From Desulfosarcina sp. BuS5 (lineage in GTDB: Bacteria; Desulfobacterota; Desulfobacteria; Desulfobacterales; BuS5): 64,000 nucleotides of DNA. The stretch is from the NCBI RefSeq assembly GCF_028752835.1, contig NZ_CP087952.1:2461041-2525040 (forward strand), written 5' to 3'. The translations under genes and the position numbers were made by a program. Below, one piece after another: positions 17,565-26,255 of the stretch (position 1 is its first letter; every line of letters starts with the position of its first letter). Under the pieces are notes generated by a model. That model searched no databases. It was given only the letters and a program-made list of their open reading frames with translations, and had not been told where the DNA came from.

Positions 17565-20500
17565 ATGACCAAAAAATCTACTGCACAATTATCTTTAGCT
17601 TCCAATAACAAGAAATATGAAAGCTTAATTAAATCTTATACGGAGCTATCCCCCACCCACCAGGCAATCGTCCATGTCCTTTCCGTGATATTCACTGAAA
17701 CATCAAGATCTACTTTATTAAAGTGCCTGCGCAAACTTAAGGTTCGTGGTCCTGATGACAAATTTTTTACACTTAAAGCCCTTGATGCTTTTATCAGGCA
17801 AATGACTTTGGACGGTATTATCGAGCAGGATGAATCTTTGAGATGCACTGACATGCTTAGAGAGCCTGTCTCTCGAATGCTCCTTCAGGCGGGGTATTTT
17901 GGCCTAATCGCAAAAATTGTACAGGAAGTTATTCCGCAAAGAGAAAACTGGGGAACAGGATTATATCCCGCAAATTATGGGCAGTTCATCAGGGAAATCC
18001 GGATCGGCCTGTATAGTAAAGATATTGATTATGTTAAAAATCTGTTTTCGAATGATATTAAACATAACAGGTATCTAGACTTGTACCCGCATCCTTATGT
18101 AAGCATTTTTGGAAGCTCTTTTGATGCAAACTGGTTTACTGAAAATTTACCTGATGAGCTGCTCGTTGATGTTCTCCAAGTTCTTTTGGAAAATGCCGAG
18201 CATAAGCTTCTTCCGATTCACAAGGATGTTTTCCCGCTATTGCAGGATTGCTTTGGGTCAATCAGGGAGGAGCTTAAATATCCCACAGCGCTTGTTATTG
18301 CAGAACAGTTGATACTTCAAGGAAGGATAGCAGATGCGGAACAACTGCTTATCAATTTTGAAGGATTGGAGGCTTTAGCATTTAAAGGTTTTTCAGCTTT
18401 TCTTTCCGGCAGAGACGAAAAATCAATCTCTCATTATAACGCTGCCTTAAAGCTTTTAAAAAAAACAACAAGAAAACGGAAAATTTACTTTAAAACAATC
18501 CCTGGCATATTTTTTATTTTTGCTCTTATTCGAAGCGCTACAAATACGAATTTTCAAGCTGCAAAAAACTATAGCAGTATTGCAGGAGATGATGTTCGTA
18601 ATCCTTTTCAGGAAGGCTATGGTTTTTTATTAAATCTGCTGAAAGCACATGAAGGCGATTCTGATTCTGCTGAATTTATCCTGTCATGGTCAACACCACC
18701 ATTCGCGATAAGTACTTTTAATGATTTTATAAAAACCCTTTCCCTTTACTGGATAGACAAAAAGAAGGCCGGCAAGGCGAAAAAATTCCTCAAAGATTTT
18801 CATGAAAAATCTGAAAAAAACGGTTATGAGTGGCTGGCGGCTGAATCTGCCGAGTTGCTGTCACGGCTTTTAAAAAGCGACACCTTTTACAAAGAAAAAG
18901 CCGCACTGTTTCGTAAAAAAACAGGAATTAAGAGTATTGTTGATCTTATTGAACCTGAAGAAAAATGGAAACAGGTTCTAAGGGCTTTGACAAATATTAA
19001 ACAGTCGCCATCAAACAATACAAACAATAAAACTTCGCGCATGGTCTGGTTTGTCGAATTTTCTGAAAAATATCATCACTGGAATATCAATCCGCGTGAA
19101 CAAACCAGGAATGCTAAAGGCGTTTGGAGCAAGGGGAGGCCGATTGCCCTGAAACGCCTGCACAATCAGATCGAAACTTTTGATTTTTTTACACCCCAGG
19201 ATATCAGGATTTGTTCCTGTATTAAAGAAGAATATGACTCCAACTGGCGGGGGTATTCAAGGGTTTTTTATTATTTCAGTTCCAGGGTGCTTACTGCTCT
19301 TGTGGGGCATCCGTTGCTTTTTTGGGAAGATTCACCAACAGTTCAACTGGATATTGTCAAAGGAGAACCTGAACTTATAGTGAGCCAAGCTTCCAAAGGA
19401 AAAATTGAACTTTCATTTTACGCTGCTTTAGATACAGAAAATAGAATTCAATTGGTCAAGGAATCGCCGACGCGAATAAAAGTTATTGAAATCAGTGAAG
19501 AAGTCAAACAGATGGCCAAAATTCTCAATAAAGGAATAAAAATTCCTGCCACAGCAAAAAAGCAGGTTCTTGATGCGGTTAAAAGTATTTCCTCCCTTAT
19601 AACCGTTCATTCCGAGATAGATGGCAGCATTGGTGACGCAAAAAAAATTTCCGGCGATCCAAAGCCCCATTTTCATATTTTGCCTTTTGGGCAGGGCTTG
19701 AAACTTAATCTTTTGACACGTCCGTTTTCAACGGATGGTCCTTATTTCCGGCCGGGAGAAGGCGGTGAAACCGTTATCTCCAAAATCGGAGATCAACAGT
19801 TTCAAGCAAAACGTAATCTTGAAAAAGAAAAAAAACTGGCAGATCAAGCTGTTTCAGCCTGCCCTACCCTACTTGCGATCGAGGAATCCGAAGCAGGCGA
19901 AGCTGAATGGCATATTGATGAACCGGAGGATTGCCTTGAAACTTTGCTGGAACTTCAGGCTCTGGATAAGTCGGCAATCGTTGAATGGCCCGAAGGGCAA
20001 AGTTACAAAATCAGGCAGCAGGCGGATATAAACAAATTTCATATCAGGATTAAAAAGCAGCAGGAATGGTTTTCCGTATCCGGTGAGTTGAAACTCGATA
20101 ATGACCTTGTGCTTTCAATGCAGGAAATTTTTAAACTTTTGGAAAGTTCTACAGGACGGTTTGTTCAGCTTAAAGACGGCCAGTTTCTGGCGCTGACCAA
20201 AATATTCCGAAAGCGTCTGGACGAAATGAAAGCCTATTCAAATAAATCCGGCAAAGATTTACGTTTTCATCCCCTGGCAGCTCTTTCCCTGGATGATTTA
20301 ACAGGAGATATTGGAAGCATTCGGGGCGACAAAGAATGGAAAGCACATTTAAAACGTATGACTGCCGCCAGTCTGTTGGAGCCGAAGCTTCCTTCCACTT
20401 TTAAGGCTGAACTGCGCGATTACCAAACAGAAGGCTTTAAATGGCTTGCCCGCCTTTCCAATTGGGGTGTAGGCGCATGCCTGGCTGATGACATGGGCCT

Positions 20501-21788
20501 CGGCAAAACCATCGAAGCCCTTTCCATAATCCTGGAAAAAGCCGCCAAAGGCCCGACACTGATAGTAGCGCCCGTATCAGTCTGCATGAACTGGCAAAAT
20601 GAAGCCGAACGCTTTGCGCCGACACTAAATTTTGTTTCACTGGTAAACGGCAACAGAAAAAAAATTCTTGAAACTTTACAACCCTTTGATTTGCTGGTTA
20701 TAAGCTATGGTTTATTACAACAGGCTAGTATAGCGGAAATGATTTCCGAAATAAAGTTTCAAACCATTGTTCTGGACGAAGCCCAGGCCATTAAAAATTT
20801 TACAACTAAACGCTCCCAGGCGGCCATGAATCTGAAAGGCGAATTCAAGCTTATCACAACCGGAACTCCCATTGAAAATCATCTTGGCGAGCTGTGGAAC
20901 CTGTTTCGTTTTATCAACCCCGGCTTTTTGGGTTCTTTGTCACATTTTAACAAAAATTTTGTCGTTCCGATTGAAAAGTATCAGGACCGAAGCGCCAGGC
21001 GGCGGCTAAAAAAACTAATTCAGCCATTTATGCTGCGGCGCACCAAAAATCAGGTTCTGGAAGAACTGCCGCCGCGAACGGATATTCTTTTAAACGTAGA
21101 ATTAAGCGTCGAAGAGATGGCAGTTTATGAAGCCTTACGGCGCCAGGCAATCGAAAAACTGGAAAACAAGGATCTACCCCCCGGGCAAAAGCATCTCCAA
21201 ATTTTTGCCGAGATCATGAAATTACGCCGGGCATGTTGTAACACCAGCCTTGTCTTGCCGGATACTCCACTTGCATCATCAAAACTCACCGTATTCGGCA
21301 ATCTGCTGGATGAATTAATCCTAAACAAACACAAGGCTTTAATCTTCAGCCAGTTTGTTGATCATTTAAAAATTATCCGGGAATATGTTAAGGAAAAAGG
21401 TATCAGCTACCAGTACTTTGACGGGAGCACCACCCAGAAAGAACGTAAAAAACGGGTCGATGCTTTCCAGGCCGGAGAGAGTGATATCTTTTTGATCAGC
21501 CTTAAAGCCGGCGGCCTTGGATTAAACCTGACCGCAGCCGACTACGTGATTCATATGGATCCATGGTGGAATCCGGCAGTTGAAGATCAGGCCTCGGATC
21601 GCGCGCACCGGATCGGTCAAAAAAGACCGGTAACAGTCTACCGGCTGGTTGTAAAAGATACAATTGAAGAAAAAATCGTTGCATTACATCAAAAAAAACG
21701 TGACCTGGCCGACAGCCTGCTTGGCGGCGCGGATATAAGCGGAAAAATGTCGGCCAATGAATTGCTGCGCCTCATCAAAGAGAATTAA
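17565..21788 (+). CDS. Large SNF2-family DEAD/DEAH helicase
   Basis: A 1407-residue protein. The last third is a complete SNF2 ATPase: DDMGLGKTIEA (Walker A, about 976-984), DEAQ (about 1070), TGTPIENHLGELWNLF, and the second RecA lobe with FDGSTTQKERKKRV, LISLKAGGLGLNLTAA and QASDRAHRIGQ. The first 900 residues are helical and I cannot place a known domain except that bacterial SNF2 proteins of this size commonly carry such an N-terminus. It is expected to translocate on double-stranded DNA or remodel nucleoprotein. All helicase motifs are intact. It is not beside recognisable methylase or nuclease genes, so a defence role has no support here. Confidence 0.92.
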   Translation: MTKKSTAQLSLASNNKKYESLIKSYTELSPTHQAIVHVLSVIFTETSRSTLLKCLRKLKVRGPDDKFFTLKALDAFIRQMTLDGIIEQDESLRCTDMLREPVSRMLLQAGYFGLIAKIVQEVIPQRENWGTGLYPANYGQFIREIRIGLYSKDIDYVKNLFSNDIKHNRYLDLYPHPYVSIFGSSFDANWFTENLPDELLVDVLQVLLENAEHKLLPIHKDVFPLLQDCFGSIREELKYPTALVIAEQLILQGRIADAEQLLINFEGLEALAFKGFSAFLSGRDEKSISHYNAALKLLKKTTRKRKIYFKTIPGIFFIFALIRSATNTNFQAAKNYSSIAGDDVRNPFQEGYGFLLNLLKAHEGDSDSAEFILSWSTPPFAISTFNDFIKTLSLYWIDKKKAGKAKKFLKDFHEKSEKNGYEWLAAESAELLSRLLKSDTFYKEKAALFRKKTGIKSIVDLIEPEEKWKQVLRALTNIKQSPSNNTNNKTSRMVWFVEFSEKYHHWNINPREQTRNAKGVWSKGRPIALKRLHNQIETFDFFTPQDIRICSCIKEEYDSNWRGYSRVFYYFSSRVLTALVGHPLLFWEDSPTVQLDIVKGEPELIVSQASKGKIELSFYAALDTENRIQLVKESPTRIKVIEISEEVKQMAKILNKGIKIPATAKKQVLDAVKSISSLITVHSEIDGSIGDAKKISGDPKPHFHILPFGQGLKLNLLTRPFSTDGPYFRPGEGGETVISKIGDQQFQAKRNLEKEKKLADQAVSACPTLLAIEESEAGEAEWHIDEPEDCLETLLELQALDKSAIVEWPEGQSYKIRQQADINKFHIRIKKQQEWFSVSGELKLDNDLVLSMQEIFKLLESSTGRFVQLKDGQFLALTKIFRKRLDEMKAYSNKSGKDLRFHPLAALSLDDLTGDIGSIRGDKEWKAHLKRMTAASLLEPKLPSTFKAELRDYQTEGFKWLARLSNWGVGACLADDMGLGKTIEALSIILEKAAKGPTLIVAPVSVCMNWQNEAERFAPTLNFVSLVNGNRKKILETLQPFDLLVISYGLLQQASIAEMISEIKFQTIVLDEAQAIKNFTTKRSQAAMNLKGEFKLITTGTPIENHLGELWNLFRFINPGFLGSLSHFNKNFVVPIEKYQDRSARRRLKKLIQPFMLRRTKNQVLEELPPRTDILLNVELSVEEMAVYEALRRQAIEKLENKDLPPGQKHLQIFAEIMKLRRACCNTSLVLPDTPLASSKLTVFGNLLDELILNKHKALIFSQFVDHLKIIREYVKEKGISYQYFDGSTTQKERKKRVDAFQAGESDIFLISLKAGGLGLNLTAADYVIHMDPWWNPAVEDQASDRAHRIGQKRPVTVYRLVVKDTIEEKIVALHQKKRDLADSLLGGADISGKMSANELLRLIKEN

Positions 21789-21870
21789 TTCTGATATAGT
21801 CTATACCCTGCCTGAAAAAAAAATTGAATAAACATGTTAACCCTGCGTCAATAATAAACAAAGGAACATT

Positions 21871-22464
21871 TTGTCGTTTCTATTTGATGAACATCCGGCT
21901 GATAAACATCTGGTGAAATCATGCGCCGGTGGAAACCGCCGGCACTGCCGCCTGATTTACGAAAGGTATAAAAAATTCGTTTATAGCCTTGCATGGAAAT
22001 ATTTCAAAGATGTTGAAACGGCTGAAGATTTTACCCAGGAAATTTTTTTAAAGGTTTTTAAAAATATAGAAACATTCAGGCATAATTCGTCTTTTAAAAC
22101 ATGGCTGGCAAGAATTACGGTCAATCTTTGCATCTCTCATCTCAGAGCCATGAAAAGCCGGAAGGCAGATGACCATTTTTCCCTAAATGATCAGGATAAC
22201 CCGGATGAGAATAGAAATAAAAAAAATATCGAAAAAAACAGAACTTATGACCCGCATGACCTTTTATTGCAAAAGGAAAAAAACAAACAAGTCATGCTGG
22301 CTGTTGATGAACTTAAGCCGGAAGATAAAACAACTATTTTACTCTGGAGCGAAGGTTTTACCTATGCCGAAATTGCCGAAACAACCAAAACCAACCCAAA
22401 AACCGTGGGAACCAGGATATATCATATAAAGATTAAGCTGATAAAAAAACAAAATATCGCTTAA
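21871..22464 (+). CDS. ECF-type RNA polymerase sigma factor
   Basis: A 197-residue sigma-70 family protein of the extracytoplasmic-function type. Region 2 spans about 25-95 (YKKFVYSLAWKYFKDVETAE, then FKTWLARITVNLCIS). Region 4 spans about 135-190 (helix-turn-helix GFTYAEIAETTKTNPKTV). The start is a TTG with AAGGAAC upstream. No anti-sigma gene follows: the next 230 bases are a C-terminal fragment of an envelope-type protein. This suggests that the original partner was deleted and the factor may be unregulated or decaying. Confidence 0.9.
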   Translation: MSFLFDEHPADKHLVKSCAGGNRRHCRLIYERYKKFVYSLAWKYFKDVETAEDFTQEIFLKVFKNIETFRHNSSFKTWLARITVNLCISHLRAMKSRKADDHFSLNDQDNPDENRNKKNIEKNRTYDPHDLLLQKEKNKQVMLAVDELKPEDKTTILLWSEGFTYAEIAETTKTNPKTVGTRIYHIKIKLIKKQNIA

Positions 22465-22690
22465 AGTAAACGATAAAACCCGCCTGATATTATCTCCCTA
22501 CCGGCAGGTTGAGGTTAAACTCCTGGAGTTGGATGATTACAAAGCCAGGTTGTCGGTCAGAATTCTTGAAAAGAAAAAAGAAACCTTTAAAACAGTCCTT
22601 TTGCTTATTGATAACGGCAGCGCCCTTATCGGCGGTCCTCCCCATGAAGGCGGGACGCTTCTTTTAAGAATCAAGGTAAAATTTGAGTAA
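22445..22690 (+). pseudogene. C-terminal relic of an envelope protein related to the lipoprotein at 39.6 kb
   Basis: An open frame without a start codon runs from the sigma-factor tail to a TAA at 22688-22690. Its translation (NGSALIGGPPHEGGTLLLRI near the end) parallels the C-terminus of the lipoprotein at 39635-40888 (GAAIIGGPKTGSKIILIRLV). The matching zone begins upstream with a short beta-like segment, LSVRILEKKKETFKT against IEIFITQESKEIFNT. The N-terminal part is missing, so this is the remnant of a paralogue once downstream of the sigma factor. Confidence 0.65.
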
Positions 22691-22742
22691 GGGGGGGGAT
22701 TACAGGTTGAAGGTTGAAAAATTTGGCTACCAACGTAACTTT

Positions 22743-22772
22743 GTAGGGTGGATTAAGCGAAGCGAATCCACC
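22743..22772. repeat. REP-A unit
   Basis: A single copy of GTAGGGTGGATTAAGCGAAG followed by CGAATCCACC, identical to the units flanking the RAYT gene at 44.7 kb. It sits directly after a short GGTTGAAGGTTGAA run (22707-22720). Confidence 0.9.
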
Positions 22773-22954
22773 AAAAAGCGGAAAATGTCCCACTTTAAGT
22801 TGGTAGCCCAACAAATCAACAGACTATTTCTAAATATTATACCTGTTTTTTGTCAAGCGGCTGTGATATAATTTTTATTATAAAAAATTGATTTTATAGA
22901 ATAGCAGAGACCAATATTAAAATATATTGACTCATCAAAATTATCATAGGGAAA

Positions 22955-23254
22955 ATGGAAATCATGAACCGGAAAGCAATCCTTGATTTTCTGAAAAAGA
23001 ATAAACCTGAAATCGAAACCCGTTTCGGTGTGACAAAACTTGGTTTGGCAGGCAGCTATGCCCGCAATGGGGCAAATGAATCAAGTGATATTGATATTAT
23101 CGTGAGCTTACGGAGTAGTAATCAATTCCGCAGTTTTTTCGGGCTGCTTCATTTTCTACAGGACTCCCTTCATTCGAAAATCGACCTTGCAACTGAAAAC
23201 AGCTTGAAGCCCATTGTTCTAAAATCCATATCCAAAGATATTTATTATGTTTAA
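22955..23254 (+). CDS. mntA: MntA-type nucleotidyltransferase antitoxin
   Basis: A 99-residue minimal nucleotidyltransferase with GSYARN (33-38) and the catalytic pair SDIDI (Asp45, Asp47). In the HepT/MntA system this enzyme AMPylates a tyrosine of the HEPN toxin and so neutralises it. The third acidic residue is probably the aspartate of KIDLAT near residue 76. The next gene starts before this one ends (8-base overlap), the usual arrangement. An alternative ATG at 22964 would remove three residues. Confidence 0.88.
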   Translation: MEIMNRKAILDFLKKNKPEIETRFGVTKLGLAGSYARNGANESSDIDIIVSLRSSNQFRSFFGLLHFLQDSLHSKIDLATENSLKPIVLKSISKDIYYV

Positions 23255-23606
23255 AAGGGATGTTTCGCTTTACATATCAGATATAGAAGATTCTATTGAG
23301 GCTATAAATGAATTTACAGAGGGTATAACATTCGATTTTTTTGTGTCCGATCGAAAAACCTATTCAGCAACCTTGCGTGAATTTATTGTGATTGGCGAAG
23401 CAGTAGCCAATATGCCCGATGATATCAAAACACGGTTTCCAACTGTACAATGGCGTTTGATTAAGGACTTCCGCAATTTTATTATCCATGAGTATTTTGG
23501 TATTGATCCTCAAATTGTTTGGGATGCTGTTCAGCAGGAGCTGCCTTTGCTGAAGGTGGAAATGCAAAGATTATGTTTTTATATTACTTCACAAACCAGT
23601 TTGTAA
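23247..23606 (+). CDS. hepT: HepT-type HEPN RNase toxin
   Basis: A 119-residue HEPN-domain protein (DUF86). The RNase motif RX4HXY is complete: RNFIIHEY with Arg76, His81 and Tyr83. The tyrosine is the residue AMPylated by MntA in characterised systems. The protein is expected to dimerise and cleave RNA when freed. It overlaps mntA by 8 bases. All key residues are present, so the pair is likely functional. Confidence 0.9.
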   Translation: MFKRDVSLYISDIEDSIEAINEFTEGITFDFFVSDRKTYSATLREFIVIGEAVANMPDDIKTRFPTVQWRLIKDFRNFIIHEYFGIDPQIVWDAVQQELPLLKVEMQRLCFYITSQTSL

Positions 23607-23883
23607 ATATAGACCGTGCTATCGGTCGTCGCAGTGCTGTAATACGCCTTCTAATCCTCCAATCTCAACACCAAAAATTTTCCTCGTTCCCACGGTCCTC
23701 CGTAGGAATGCAGACTTAATTTATACGTTCTCACGCTGGAGCGTGGGAACGCATACGGAAAGGGCTTACCCCCTTCCCGCGACAAATTTTTTACACGTTT
23801 TTTCAGGTGAAAAACTTTATAAATTCAGCCACTTACAATTATAAAAATTAAATGAGCGATCTTATAACCAGGCCCGATGCAAA
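23607..23883. repeat. Intergenic repeat cluster (partial MITE, two REP-B units)
   Basis: About 23607-23655 resembles the left half and centre of the inverted-repeat element at 3101-3203 (ATAGACCG, CGGTCGTCG, TAATACGCCTTC). REP-B units follow at 23682-23710 and 23726-23751 (ACGCTGGAGCGTGGGAACG). No gene is seen between the convergent hepT and PIN genes. Confidence 0.75.
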
Positions 23884-24306
23884 TCAATCAATAACGTCAC
23901 GAAATCTAAAATCTACGATCTTGGAGATCTTCACGAAATCTGAAATATTCCTGGTTACAACTATAGCGCCGATCTGCCTGGCAAGCAGAGCGATGGAAAC
24001 ATCATTGTAAATACGGGGACAGGACGGGTCAAGCTTGCCGGAAAGGCGGAGTTTTTGGCACACTTTACCAATCAGGATTTGCGTAGAATCTGTTGGACTG
24101 ACAAGCCGCTCTAATTTGATAAAACTTTCTCCGAATCTGATCAAATGCTTAACTTCATTTTTACCTTTGGCTCCTATCCACAGCTCATGAAGCACAGGAT
24201 GAACCAGATATATGATCTTGTTAAATCCATTGATTTCAGTACGATAAATCCCGTGATTAAAAATTCCGATATATACATTGGTATCAAAAACTACTTTTTC
24301 CTGCAT
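23884..24306 (-). CDS. PIN-domain RNase toxin
   Basis: A 140-residue VapC-type PIN protein. The acidic residues are in VVFDTNVYIG near the N-terminus, a central acidic region, and NDVSIALLARQIGAIVVTRN with IVDFRF close to the end. Such proteins cleave tRNA or rRNA. I use the ATG at 24306, which has GAGG ten bases upstream and lies five bases after the antitoxin stop. The longer open frame would overlap the antitoxin by 20 bases. The REP-rich region follows downstream. Confidence 0.85.
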   Translation of the reverse strand: MQEKVVFDTNVYIGIFNHGIYRTEINGFNKIIYLVHPVLHELWIGAKGKNEVKHLIRFGESFIKLERLVSPTDSTQILIGKVCQKLRLSGKLDPSCPRIYNDVSIALLARQIGAIVVTRNISDFVKISKIVDFRFRDVID

Positions 24307-24310
24307 GGAG

Positions 24311-24493
24311 CTATACCTCATCAAATTCAAAACTACCCGCGTTTTTTAATATCACTTCTGCTAATTGCAAGTCTGTATCAAATCGTTTAAGCACCTCATT
24401 TATTGCTTCCTTTTCCGATTTGGCTTTGAGGGCTATCTTAATCCGATTAATCTGGTTTTGATCTAATTCAATGGTTTTTTTTACAAGCGCCAT
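24311..24493 (-). CDS. Small antitoxin partner of the PIN toxin
   Basis: A 60-residue basic/acidic protein (KKTIELDQNQINRIKIALKA at the start) with the size and pattern of a ribbon-helix-helix-type antitoxin. The ATG has a strong GGAGGG. It precedes the PIN gene in one transcript. A perfect 14-bp-arm palindrome lies 20 bases upstream of its start and is probably where the toxin-antitoxin complex binds for autoregulation. Confidence 0.8.
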   Translation of the reverse strand: MALVKKTIELDQNQINRIKIALKAKSEKEAINEVLKRFDTDLQLAEVILKNAGSFEFDEV

Positions 24494-24512
24494 TTTTCCC
24501 TCCAGTTAAAAC

Positions 24513-24543
24513 ATAAAAACCATACATATTGTATGGTTTTTAT
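24513..24543. promoter_or_regulatory. Palindromic operator of the PIN toxin-antitoxin operon
   Basis: Arms of 14 bases (ATAAAAACCATACA at 24513-24526 and its exact complement at 24530-24543) surround a three-base spacer. The position just upstream of the antitoxin start fits an autorepressor site. It has no T-run and is not a terminator of a neighbouring gene. Confidence 0.75.
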
Positions 24544-25005
24544 AGTATGTGAAAAGAATTTCGTTTGTCAAGAGAAAAGGACGACCTTACATAGTCAAAT
24601 AACTCAGGTTTCCAGTTAAAAACCTCGTTCCCACGCTCTACCGCCACATCCTCGTTCCCACGGTCCTCCGTGGGAATACATACCTGACTTATGCATTCCC
24701 GCGCTGGAGCATGGGAACCAGACAAAATTATGATGAAAAGTATTTTTTAAGCCTATATTACTCCGGCAATTAAATACCTGAAAATTGTCATTCCCGCCTG
24801 CCTGCTGCAGGCAGGTCCGGCATGACGGAGTAAGCCTGTTTAATGGCAGGGTTAATAATGTTAATCGTATATCTCCGACCGATAACACAGTGAAATTATT
24901 TATGTGACGGTCTATATATCAGGAAAAAGCTTGAAGAGTGGCGAATATTTACCTGCATAAAAAATAAGCTTGCATTTTCAAACACATCGTTTTATTTTGC
25001 AAGGT
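24544..25005. repeat. Intergenic region with REP-B, REP-C and a half MITE
   Basis: A degenerate leader of the REP-B type (AAAAGGACGACCTTACATAG) lies at about 24575-24594. REP-B hairpins span about 24627-24720. A REP-C unit (GTCATTCCCGCCTGCC with its partner CCGGCATGACGG) is at about 24789-24829. The right end of the MITE (GTGAAATTATTTATGTGACG) lies at 24889-24908. No gene is evident. Confidence 0.7.
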
Positions 25006-26229
25006 ATGAAACGAGCTTGTGAAAAACTGTTAAAGGAATACCTCGGATTTTTTTCATGCACGGCAATTATCGGCCCGCGACAATGCGGCAAAACGACGTT
25101 TCTTGAATCCCTGCCCGGCGGATGGAAAATATTCGACCTGGAAAAACAGAGTGATTTCCAGATTATCGCACAGGATATTGATCTTTTTCTTCGTTTAAAT
25201 CCTGAAAAGGTGGCTATTGATGAAGCGCAGATGCTTCCTGAACTGTTTCCGGCCCTGCGTGTGGCAATTGATAGAGATCGGCGATTGACGGGCAGATATG
25301 TGATCACCGGTTCCAGCTCCCCAAAACTGGTGAGATCGGTTTCCGAAAGTCTTGCCGGTCGTATCGGAACAATTGAAATGTCGCCATTTTCTTTTGCTGA
25401 AACTACCAAAAATATTTCGCCTGCATTTTACCGGCTTTTAACCCGGCGTGCTTCTGTAGAAGATATTATCGAAAATTTAGAACCTGTTGCAAAAATAAAA
25501 AATATTCATGAATTCTGGTTCAGGGGTGGATATCCGGAACCATGGATAAAAAACAACCAGCGGTTTTATTCCCTGTGGATGAATCAATATGTCGGCGCTT
25601 ATCTCTATCGTGATGTTGCCAGACTCTTTCCAGGGATTAATGAAAACAGGTTCCGCATGTTTACGCAGTTTCTTGCCGGAATTTCCGGAAATATAGTTAA
25701 CTATGCAAACGTAGCGCGTTCACTTGGTGTATCCCAGCCCACAGCGCGTGATTACTTTGAAATTGCCCATGGAACTTTTCTGTGGAGAACCATTCCTGCC
25801 TATACTCAAAATGCATTAAAGCGGGTTGTAAAACATCCCAAAGGATATCTGCGTGATAGTGGCCTGTTGCATTACCTGTTGCAAATTCCTGATATAAACA
25901 GCCTGCTGGCGCATCCCGGCATGGGGCAATCATGGGAAGGCATGGTCATTGAAGAGATAATTCGCGGACTCAACTGCCTTGGGACAGGGTTTGATTATTA
26001 TTATTATCGCACCGGAGGCGGCGCCGAAGTTGATCTGATACTTGAAGGCGATTTCGGTCTGATTCCGGTTGAGATTAAATATGCCCAGACAGTGCCGTCA
26101 AGGCAGTTGAGGGGATTAAAGGATTTTGTCAGAGAAAGAGATTGCAGATTCGGGATTGTCATAAACAACGATGAACGCCCGCGCCTGTATGACGAAAAAA
26201 TAATCGGAATCCCGTTTGCGTCTCTTTGA
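25006..26229 (+). CDS. DUF4143 AAA ATPase (first copy)
   Basis: A 407-residue P-loop ATPase. Walker A is GPRQCGKTT (about 25-33) and Walker B is VAIDEAQMLP. The C-terminal DUF4143 part has a winged-helix stretch and a nuclease-like PD-(D/E)XK core, GGGAEVDLILEG with IPVEIKYA (Asp...Glu-x-Lys all present). The family function is unknown. The ATG at 25006 gives the usual family N-terminus; the frame extends upstream to a TTG. It stands alone, bounded by repeats and by the convergent FlgT-like gene. Confidence 0.85.
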   Translation: MKRACEKLLKEYLGFFSCTAIIGPRQCGKTTFLESLPGGWKIFDLEKQSDFQIIAQDIDLFLRLNPEKVAIDEAQMLPELFPALRVAIDRDRRLTGRYVITGSSSPKLVRSVSESLAGRIGTIEMSPFSFAETTKNISPAFYRLLTRRASVEDIIENLEPVAKIKNIHEFWFRGGYPEPWIKNNQRFYSLWMNQYVGAYLYRDVARLFPGINENRFRMFTQFLAGISGNIVNYANVARSLGVSQPTARDYFEIAHGTFLWRTIPAYTQNALKRVVKHPKGYLRDSGLLHYLLQIPDINSLLAHPGMGQSWEGMVIEEIIRGLNCLGTGFDYYYYRTGGGAEVDLILEGDFGLIPVEIKYAQTVPSRQLRGLKDFVRERDCRFGIVINNDERPRLYDEKIIGIPFASL

Positions 26230-26255
26230 GCCAAAATCATACTCTCCCTCAGCCT

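Noticed and set aside
17565-21788. SNF2 helicase as part of a DISARM-like or other defence system
   Set aside because: No methylase, phospholipase-D or DUF1998 gene is adjacent; the neighbours are a DUF6125-like protein and an ECF sigma factor.
22683-22871. Open frame of 62 codons over the REP-A at 22.7 kb
   Set aside because: It reads through heptad and REP sequence, has no credible start and no protein-like composition.
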